A DNA stretch of 64,000 bases from Nymphaea colorata (lineage: Eukaryota; Streptophyta; Magnoliopsida; Nymphaeales; Nymphaeaceae): positions 9,554,341 through 9,618,340 of the forward strand of contig NC_045144.1 in assembly GCF_008831285.2 (NCBI RefSeq). The letters run 5' to 3'. Of the stretch, positions 55,147-64,000 are shown in pieces (positions within the stretch are counted from its first letter, which is position 1; every line of letters begins with the position of its first letter). The translations under genes were made by a program, and so were the position numbers. The notes under the pieces were generated by a model. The model saw only the letters and a program-made list of their open reading frames with translations, was not told the DNA's origin and made no database searches.

Positions 55147-56591
55147 ATGTTCCAAAAGAAATGTGGCATTCTTGCTACCAAACATTCTCTAAAAGCTTCA
55201 ATGACTATGAACTTCATGTATAATTTGGTTTATGGTTATGGAACCAAAGCAGCTGCAAGTTAACATTTGGTCGCTAGTTTTGGGCTATACTCTACTTTCA
55301 TTACATTTCTGATTTTTTGAGATAAAGATTTTGTAATAATAAAAAAGTATTATACATTTATGTATATAAAAATTTTGTTGGTATGACTTATAATACCAGA
55401 TTAGTGTAATTTAAGATGGTCTGCGCACTTGGTAGCATGTCCATATGGCACATGCTGAGGCTTGTTCTGACTGCAGACTTAAAAAAGGAAAGAAAATACC
55501 GGCGTTACCTGTAGGTGCCCTTCGCCCCATCAAGCTACAGTGGAGATCACATGCAAACACAGGTCACGTCCCTCAAAATGGACGATAGTGATTGAAAGTG
55601 GGCACACCAAGAGCGAAATTGGAAGAAAATGTCACAGAACATGTACACTGCGGGTGGTCCCGACGGTACCGTTGCTGTGAGATGGACGGTGTTGGACACT
55701 TGTCCTCTTGTTTTCTCCGTACGACAGGGGAAGGCTGATTAGAGGAAGAAATAATGACCCTAACTCCTACGTACCTATAGCATATTTTTATGCTTAATAA
55801 GAGTCCGTTTTACGGACAAAGTCGACTTGACCTCAAATTTTTTTTCTTTCCTTATAATGGTTTTGGTTTTTGGATCACAATTGGATTCGAAATAAGAAAA
55901 AGCTCATTGTGGCTCTTGTCTAAAGTACAAGTCATTTCACCGTAAAGGGCAGCTCTCAGTTTCATATCAGAGTGGTCAATGACATGAAAGAATGAAAGAG
56001 TAGCTCTCGTGTCGAAGTAGAAAGTAGGTGGAAATGAAACCTCCCCTTTAACAAATATTATTAGATCAGGCTGTCTTGATTATCAATGTTTGTCAAATCG
56101 GATTTGTGAATCGGCTGGTAAAGTAATTTAAAATTTTAATTCTAAAAAAATGAAAGAAATAAAATAATTAAAAATAGACAAAATTTAAAAATATTAGAAA
56201 AAAATAATAAAAAACGCAAGCTTCACACCCTCTTGGACCAACCTTAAAAGTGAATCGCTGCTGCTGGCAAGCAGATTTGATTCAAATTGGCCGAGCCGAT
56301 TGACGCCCATTTCAGTAACAGTGTTGATTATGATGTAAGATAATTTGTATACAATAACTGTTTTATTATCACTTTATTGAATAAAAGGCTTTTACTAACC
56401 GGACCAGCCTACGTAGGTCATCATCTGGGTTTAAGGCATGGGAAAATATCAGTAACTGGGAGTAAATCGAACACTGAGGCCGTTCAACTTCAAGTAGTAC
56501 GCCGATAGATTTGCCTCCGACTCAACGTGGCCCAAATTGGTAGATGAAATTCGAAGCGATGGTAAAATATATTTGATTTGGTGGGCGATTG
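55147..56591. other. Intergenic, no gene recognised
   Basis: AT-rich with moderate-GC patches; all open frames are short and without known motifs. Confidence 0.45.
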
Positions 56592-56841
56592 AAGGGTACT
56601 ACATGTTACCTTCTCCCCTTTTTTCGGTTTTCTCGGTACTATTTACTTTTTCTGTTTATTTTGAACTAATTTTTTTCAAAAAAAAATATTTTTCAGAAAT
56701 TTGGCAACCAATTCTCAAGGGTACTACATGTTAGCTTTCCCTTTTTGCTACTTCTTAAATATTTTCGTTTTTTTCTGCTATTTTTACTTTTTTTTTTGAA
56801 AAAAAAAATGTTTTTGTAAAACTTTGGCAATCAATTCAACG
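56592..56841. repeat. ~125-bp tandem duplication, diverged
   Basis: AAGGGTACTACATGTTA starts both units (56592 and 56717), and both end with a TTGGCAA(C/T)CAATTC word after A/T runs. Confidence 0.8.
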
Positions 56842-58905
56842 GAATACGTGAATCAGCTAAATGGGAAGGCCCAGTTGAAGAACCGACTTTTACGACACGG
56901 ATCGCTCTGACCAATTCTTATGAGAGTCCGTGAGTAAGCGTCATTACAACCGGTAGCCGATACGATGCACATGGGGCAATCAATACCTACTTCGGTGAGG
57001 TTATTGAGACGTACTTATCCGGATGGAAGCCTGTCAGCATTAACTTACTGTTAGTGTTCTATCTACCAATAAATGGAAAATGAAATAAACAACAGAATGC
57101 TTCTATCCTATCAAAACGCTTAGTATATATTTTTTCTCATTCGGTTCGATGTAAGCTGTCACGTGAGTTTTGGAACTTCACCTGTCGTCTTGTCACTGAG
57201 AAGCAAGCGGGTCGAATTCCACCCCCGACACCTCAAAATCAGGTTTTGAAGGTGAAACTTGATTTTGCTTCTGAACTAGGCTTTTGAAGTGTTTGCGTGT
57301 CATCAAAGCTGGTATCACAAACTTTTTGTTTTGGTTTTTTGCTGAGGGGCACGTGAGTCATCTACTCAGATCTGGTATGGGCACCACATGTTGCTGGACT
57401 TAGGTCTAGTTCCAGGGTAATTAAAGTTTTTAAGGGCTGATGTGAGAACTGGCCCATGCCAGCCCACATATAGCTCTGCTACTGGGTTTGAAGAAATTCA
57501 GTTTTGACAAAAACCTAGTTTTGTAAAATAAAGTCAAAACCTAATCCCACCTCAAGCTATTCATAAAAAAACCAAGTTTTAAATGCGTCACCCAAACAAA
57601 CTAACTAAGTTTTTTCAAAACTCATTAGAAAAAGCTTGGTTTTCATAAACCAAATTTTTGCAACACTGGATTAGATGGCACCGTCATTCAAATAAACTGC
57701 AGCGGCTTGTTAAGAAAGGAGATGATGTTTCCTGAGGTATTTGAACCATTTTTTTCAAAATCAAATTAAGTTGATTTTTTTTTCCCTGAAGCAAGAGTTG
57801 ATTGCAGTTGAAATAAATAAAGGGATCGATCACCTGGACCATCTATGTTAAAGGTCATTGACCAGGTAAAAAGTTGAACAGCGTAAGCAATGACGAGCGT
57901 CTCATTTCAGATTAATTCTCTTAATGTTGTGTTAACGTAGAACCAAATGTCAACAGGTCTTAGAATATTAAAGTTTAAAGATAGAATGAGCTAATTGGAA
58001 GTAACTGAAAGTTGTTTGCGTTCGGAAAATGTAGATCTATAGAACAACAAAAACGTGATTACACGAAATCATCTCTGCAAAGTTAAATTCGCTCATGCTG
58101 CAAAAGTCAGCAGTAAGTCTCTGCCTATCTCTTTGGACTAAGAAAAAAATATCACAATTTTTTTAAATTGAAAGAGAAAAGTAAGTCATGACCTCAAGTG
58201 GCCTACTGTAGCTAGAAGAGTGAGAAGAAAGACTTTGCCCGTTTGATTCCTATTTAGCTCTTGTGGGCACTATATTATTGAGTTTTATAAGGAGGAGCGT
58301 GATACCAAGATGATGATTTGCTATTTCCACATCAACCCTCTTATAGCTTTGACCCTGGTAGTGGTGGGGATACATATAAGGGCTGGTGTAGGTATAAACC
58401 ATAAAAAAAATTATTGGAATTAACCATGCTATCATGACTCAAAAATTACATAGGATGCTCACATCAAGACATGAACTTTGCGACTGAAGTGCCGCTTAAC
58501 CAAAAAAATCCTGGGGCTGCCATCGAACCCTGACAGTAAAGACAACGGAAGTTTCTGCTTTCCTACGAGTGCTCAATCGAGAAAGCCTTGAATGACGAAC
58601 CCAACTTCAAAACTTCACGCGCATCTCTCGGTATGATGGAATTAATGTACCCTAGAAACAAAAAATACATGGAATCGCCGACCCATGGATCGGCGGCCGT
58701 AGTCAATTGTTATCCACGTTTATGTTGAAGTGTCGCTGAACATAGACTTCCATTTAACAAGGGAACTGCTATATTCTTTTGCTAATTTTTCACTTCCAAG
58801 TTTCAGGACGCTTTTTCTTAAAAACTTATTTGGAGAACTGTTCTTCCAGGGCCATCAAACGCCTCCACAGTCTATTGTTTGATGAAATTAGGAACAGAAC
58901 ATAAA
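56842..58905. other. Intergenic, no gene recognised
   Basis: No coding region, RNA gene or element could be supported. Confidence 0.45.
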
Positions 58906-59025
58906 GCTTGTTCTGTCCGATTTGCACACAACATGTTTGTTTGTTCGATCTGCTTTGTCCTACGTTTGATTTGCCCAAAACATGTTTGTTTGTTTTGTTT
59001 ATTCTGTCCAACGTTTGGTTTGCAT
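58906..59025. repeat. ~50-bp degenerate tandem repeat
   Basis: ACATGTTTGTTTGTT with flanking GTCC...GATTTGC words occurs twice, and the start of a third unit follows. Confidence 0.7.
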
Positions 59026-59121
59026 AGTGCTTCTCTTACCAAATGCCCTCTAAGAGGTTGGCATAAGGGAGCTGATCTTGGTTCAAATTTTATGAAGGAC
59101 ACTTTTTCTGCAAATCAATGA

Positions 59122-59157
59122 TAGAGGAGAAATCAATGATAGAGGAGGGTGTTTGAT
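59122..59157. repeat. 18-bp tandem duplication
   Basis: AATCAATGATAGAGGAG appears twice in a row. Confidence 0.75.
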
Positions 59158-60116
59158 TTCGGCTATTGGGATGCCTGGAACGGGTACCTGGCCTGTGTTT
59201 GAGTATAGAAGGGAACAAACATCAATGGGTTTGCATGTAGTGCATTAATTTGTTCGAGTGTGTTGTGCCATTTCAGGGAAATGCATAATTGCTGGATTTG
59301 AAACACGTGGAATGCCACGTTCCTTGTTTTCCAGCGTTCGAGGATCTTCCACCATTTTCGGGAAAATGTATAATTTATCGAATCTGGAACACTTGGAACC
59401 CTCATTTGAGTATCCCATGTTTGTTGTTTCAGTGAGGCTACAGGCGCCACCACATGCAAACACGCTGTTAAGAGAAATAAAGCCACGTACCCATTTCACT
59501 TTCATATATGTGTCAGGCACATGAGCCTTTTATTTGATATGTCAATGAACTCTCGTTAGTATGTTGGCAATCTAGAAGATGAGCTTAACAGAAGGCAATT
59601 CACCAAGTGAGCACAGACCTGTCCATTGGGACAGGACTCTGGTGTGGACAACAAGACATCTGTCCCCTGAAACATGAATCAAATGACCACGTTCTATGAA
59701 TCCGTCCATCTTTTGGTAGACATTTATTGAACACCTTTACAGTACTAAATAACGCAGTGTTACCATTACCAAACACCATCTAAGGGGGTGGTTGATTGCT
59801 TTGATCTAAAATCTTTTAAGAAGTATGGATCCTATGTGTACGATATGATCCTTTGTTATTAATTTCAGTGAACGCTAATATTCCTCCATGAGCCAGGTCG
59901 ATATGGTATTGTACCACCATATGTTGCATAATTTTCATACTTTGGAAAAAAAAAAGAAAAAAAAACATGCACGTTAACAATAATGAGTTTTGGTGATCAT
60001 ACTTTATCCTTCTCAGGGCCAAAGAATTTGGATTCATATCAATAGGGAACGAGTTGATATTTTAGAAACTTTGTAATGAAAAAATTCATTGAATTTTTCA
60101 TACCTACATTTTTATA

Positions 60117-60441
60117 TAGGGGTGGGCATAGGGCAGAGCCGACCCGACGGGCCCAAGCCCAGCCTGGTACCCAGAAACAAGCTTGGGCTTGACCCGATTT
60201 TTTTTAAATATAAAATATATATTTTAATAATAAAATATATATTATTAAAATAAAAAAATAATCCTTAACTAACCGAATCGAGCCTGGCCTAGGCCAACCC
60301 AGGCCAGTCCATCGGGCCTGGGCCTGGCCCGGGGTGGGCCTGGGCCTGGCCCGGGGTGGGCCGGGCTTTTTTTGGCTTGACTGCTTCTCCCTTCCCAGCT
60401 TGTTTTGGGCCGCCGGTGGCCCCGCCCGGGGCCCAGCCCTA
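60117..60441. mobile_element. hAT-like GGCC-rich non-autonomous element (~325 bp)
   Basis: Left end AGGGGTGGGCATAGGGC; right end's complement AGGGCTGGGCCCCGGGC. GC-rich arms with CCTGGGCCTGGCCCGGGGTG repeated, around an AT-rich core. Same style as the element at 15232. The target duplication is not clear in the AT-rich flanks. Confidence 0.6.
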
Positions 60442-61887
60442 TTTTTTTATGAAACAATATACTCATATTAATTTTGCACGGATGAATCTTAAAAACAAAC
60501 ATTTGGCTTAAAAGCCTCTTATATTTATTTTTTAACTTTTCATATTAATTGTTAACCATTTTATAATTTGTTGGGCACCGGGGTACTTTCCCGTCCTTCA
60601 AAATGTTTAGTTTTTAAATTGATAATTTATGCTTTGTAATACCATCGGCCACCTGAGTCTTGGCAGTTTTGATTTGTTTCATGTAAACTAAATAGCGCGT
60701 AGGTGAACGAAACAATGACCAAAAATATAAGAACAAGATCGTGAGTCTATAAAATACAGAAAAAAAACAACAATATAATGCTGTGGAGGATGAGCAGAAA
60801 CAGGAATGCGGTCACCACCTGTAGTCTTGGCATAAAATCACCTCGTTGTATTTTGTACCCGTGTCACCCTCCATTATTCATTTCGGATTTGGATACTTTG
60901 CTTGAACCCGAATCTGTTTCAGACATATTGGAATTCTGGAGCCCATACGAAGGAGAGAGATGTCATTTTCTCGTCCTGAGGACAATTATATCCCTCTGAA
61001 AATGCGGATGCTATATGCCTTTCTTTCCTCCTACTTTTTTTTTTTCAAAATAAAGGGAAACTCTTGCTTTTTCAGTTTTTCTGCCTTCCGAGTATGACGT
61101 AAAGGCGCGCGCGCACGTACCCCCTTCACACGTACACATACACACACATAGTGTTGAAGTCCGTCTGCCCGCGGTTTCCTGTGATGGCATGGGCTCCTCT
61201 AGTTTTCTCCTTACCGAACTTTTCAAGATTGGTTGTGCCCCTCCACGGTCTAAGAAGTTTCTCGAGGAAGAGTGAGAAAAAAATTGGAAAGTTATAAAGG
61301 AGGCAGTAGTTTTTTCTTCTGTACAAAGCGAGGTAAGGGCTTAAATTCGTGATTTGCTCGGTATGTCTATGTTTTTTGAGATGGGTTTTTCTTGTTCTTT
61401 CGTTAGAATGGTCTCTTGTGGGCAATTAGACTCGTCTAGTGGTTGGTTTGACGCGCTTTTTTCTCTTCTTCTTCTTTTAAGTGGTTTTATGGTGTTAGGA
61501 TTGTTCTTTTCTCGGGTTTCTCCTGAATTAATTTTTGTTCTTATTTGGGTATATTATATTTTGCAGGAACCCAACATTTTTCTCTTGTTAGGCAAGGATT
61601 TCTGGTTGTGGTTTTGGCGGTAGGGGCTTAACTTCTGCGTCGCCCTTCTGGCCATCTTCTTTTGTATCTTGGGTTAAAATTATTTGTTTGTCTTCCTGAA
61701 TAATGTGCTTATTTAGGTTAATTTGGTTCAGCTACGTAGCTTTCTTATTGACTTCGGGATGCCTATTCGTGTGCGCTTTGTTGCTTTGGGTCTGCTATTG
61801 TCTGGTAGGGCTCTTCCTCTTGCAGATGTTGAGAAACGCTTCATCCCATCTTTGTTCCATCTGAGAATTTTCAATTCGTTGAAGAAT
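60442..61887. other. Intergenic, no gene recognised
   Basis: Several modest open frames without recognisable domains. A GCGCGCGC run lies near 61105-61113. Confidence 0.4.
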
Positions 61888-62087
61888 TACCAAAGGACAA
61901 ATGGTCTTAGCTGTATACAGCAAGAAAAGAGGGATATTGAAACATTGAACAGAATGAAGCGAAGCGCTTACGTACTTCGGAAATGAAGTTTACCAAAGGA
62001 CAAATGGTCTTAGCTGTATACAGCAAGAAAAGAGGGATATTGAAACATTGAACAGAATGAAGCGCTTACATACTTCGGATATGAAGT
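61888..62087. repeat. ~100-bp tandem duplication
   Basis: Unit 1 is 61888-61990 and unit 2 is 61991-62087. Both start TACCAAAGGACAAATGGTC and end near ATGAAGT; unit 2 is shorter by one GAAGCG and has two substitutions. Recent event. Confidence 0.93.
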
Positions 62088-64000
62088 GATAATAGTGGAA
62101 ATGATCTTTTTCTATGTAGAATATGCTTTGCAACGGTTTGTGCTTTGGGTAGGAAGTATTCATTTCAGTGAAGAACACGTCTTTGATTATCTGGACAACC
62201 TATATTATTAGGAAATCTTAAACTTGAGATGTCTAGATTGGCATCTTTCCTACGCATCTAACATTTTATTTTGTTATTTTCCTTGTTACCACGTCATAAG
62301 ACTGAAGAGGTGGGTTCTTGAATTTAGTTCAAGAAGTAGTTTCTAGTTTCTACATGTTGTGAATCCATGCTTGCTTTAGTTAGATGTCTAAAATGGTCCA
62401 ATCGGTCATTTAACTTTTCCATCTTTGAAGTTGTCAAAGTTATTTTCTTATGTGAAATTCTGTACGTTTAAATTCGTTTGGGAAGTCCACAATAGGACGT
62501 AATGTCATCCAACCATCTGTTTCAGAACTTTTATCTTTCACAAAAGTTACACTTGCTTGCAACAGTAAAGAATGGAACTCTGGTAAACCACATAAACATT
62601 ATTCCTCTTACTTCAATATCTGTCAGCTTTATCAAAATGAGAAGAATATGCTAATAGATGACCATGAACAGCTCAAACTGGCCAGTTGGACTTAAACTGA
62701 ATGTTTTGGGCAACTTCTCTTTGGAGTCTCTTTAGATCTCATTGAGATTAATGTTGTCAAACTCATGGCCTTGCCTGTATTGATCAGAAAGAAGATATGG
62801 TTTGTGACATATCTTAGAAATCCTGAATTGTAGTTTGACAAGTTTTATAAATATGGAACTTAGAAATTTGTAAAAAATCTGAAATTCTGAAAAAAATAGA
62901 AAATGTTCATAAAAATTTATACAATGCAAGGAGCATTGATACTAAATATAAAATAGAAGATTATATCATGTGGTTAACAATCCTGCACTGCAGAATCCAA
63001 ATGATATGCATGGAAGCATGCTTATCTCACACAAGCTAAGGTGTTCTCTAAAAGCTAGACAAATGCAAGATGATGATGAGGTGTTTTAAATATTTGAATT
63101 TTAAGTAGTGAATAAGCAATCATCATCATCAAATTTTTTGCTGTTCTTTATAATTATCACCATGTTTGTCTTCTTCTTCTTCTCCAACATGAATATCCTC
63201 TCTAACATACAGATCCCATGTGAGAATATTTTTTCTGAAGAAATGCAACAAATTCTCCTCTATTACTGCAAATCCTTTTTAATTTGCTGCATAGCTGTCT
63301 AGGGTGTTTTAGATTTCCTCCATGCATGCAAGGGTGAACATGAATTGTCTTTAAGGAGACTTATTCATCCTTTAATGCACACTTACAGTTAGTCAAATAT
63401 TGTATAAGGGGATATAGTTTGTTCAGGGTACAGCAACATTTGCACTCAGTTACTTCCTGCATTATCATCGCAGATGTCCTAAATTACAGTACAGTACGGC
63501 TTTGATTTGGACTGTAAAGTTTTCTTCGCCGACATTTTGAAAATTTCCTCCATTAAAGAAGTGATAGAAGACAAAAGCTGATTTGAATAGTCTTGCTACT
63601 GAACAGTGGTATAATCCATTCTTACAAGTAAAGTATCAATAATTTTTCACAATGCTGGTGAATGATAGCTCCTTTCCTCATGCAGACATGCTTTCATTTT
63701 CTATGCTGCTTGCAGAATAAGGCTTATGAAAGCAGGATTACAGGTCCAGTCTGTGTAAATACATAATTAAATTACCAAAAACTAACTCTTTAGGTTTGTC
63801 ATTTCCCAAAAGCTGAATTTCTGGTCTTCAATCTTTTAACTTGACATATTTTTGCTGCTTGGGTGTAACTTGCATGACAAATCCAACTTGTATCTCCTGT
63901 AAGCTGATATGAAACTATCCACTGGTAGAGTTACATTGTACATTTACCTAGGTACCTATCTTAGTATATATTACTAACTGAGAGGACCCAACCAGTGTGT
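62088..64000. other. Intergenic, no gene recognised
   Basis: AT-rich to the end of the window; no RNA gene, element or coding exon I can support. Confidence 0.4.

Noticed and set aside
54857-55263. Frames with repeated His/Pro/Asn and Gly/Arg words
   Set aside because: They come from the GGTGCG word arrays and GATCCAAACC words of the hAT-like element.
57200-57235. tRNA T-arm-like text GCGGGTCGAATTCCACCC
   Set aside because: No matching acceptor, D or anticodon stem could be built around it.
60269-60502. Proline/glycine-rich minus-strand frame
   Set aside because: It is the GGCC-word arm of the hAT-like element read as protein.
61354-61623. 89-codon hydrophobic frame
   Set aside because: Composition-driven (T-rich strand), with no signal or known family; it could be chance.

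Overview
This window is nuclear DNA of a flowering plant. Three things show it: an array of about 53 near-full-length 5S rRNA genes with the angiosperm-type 119-nt sequence, the 3' end of a plant cyclic-nucleotide-gated channel gene of the CNGC2 type with an intron, and several plant LTR retrotransposons primed by initiator tRNA-Met. I cannot fix the lineage below angiosperm. No 18S/25S rDNA, bacterial operon, CRISPR array or organellar gene block was seen.

Layout. (1) 1-1.56 kb: last two recognisable exons of a CNGC2-like channel gene, + strand, 5' part outside the window or not resolved. (2) 2.15-5.54 kb: minus-strand Ty1/copia remains with three LTR copies and an LTR stub, arranged as fused partial elements. 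(3) 5.5-8.1 kb: AT-rich, few supportable features, one weak exon candidate. (4) 8,106-13,615: a Ty3/gypsy chromovirus with paired 420-bp LTRs and a perfect 5-bp target duplication; structurally whole, coding region broken, young (9 LTR differences in 420 bp). (5) 13.6-21.5 kb: non-coding, with degenerate GATCCAAATC-like word repeats, small DNA-transposon derivatives and a pyrimidine-rich stretch.

(6) 21,516-49,585: the 5S rDNA array, all genes on the + strand, in units of about 430 bp. Both edges are diverged and hold broken genes. The centre (28.9-41 kb) is highly homogeneous and consists of two subfamilies, 428-429 bp and 434-436 bp. Between them lie a stretch of degraded sequence quality and a 100-base N gap (34,232-34,331). 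The left edge carries a tandem duplication of about 3.2 kb that includes 0.57 kb of non-rDNA flank. Several recurrent rearranged unit classes occur: gene-less spacers, 72-nt 3'-truncated genes in ~197-bp short units, units with a small inverted spacer piece, and units lacking the T-tract.

(7) 49.6-54.4 kb: a second, heavily broken minus-strand Ty1/copia relic that ends exactly at the array's last spacer; its LTR side holds an inserted hAT-like element rich in GGTGCG words. (8) 55.1-64 kb: AT-rich intergenic DNA with small tandem duplications, another hAT-like GGCC-rich element and no gene I recognise.

No new protein system is visible. The most informative content is the fine structure of the 5S array: how units are homogenised in the middle, broken at the edges, and how particular deletion junctions have been copied into several units.
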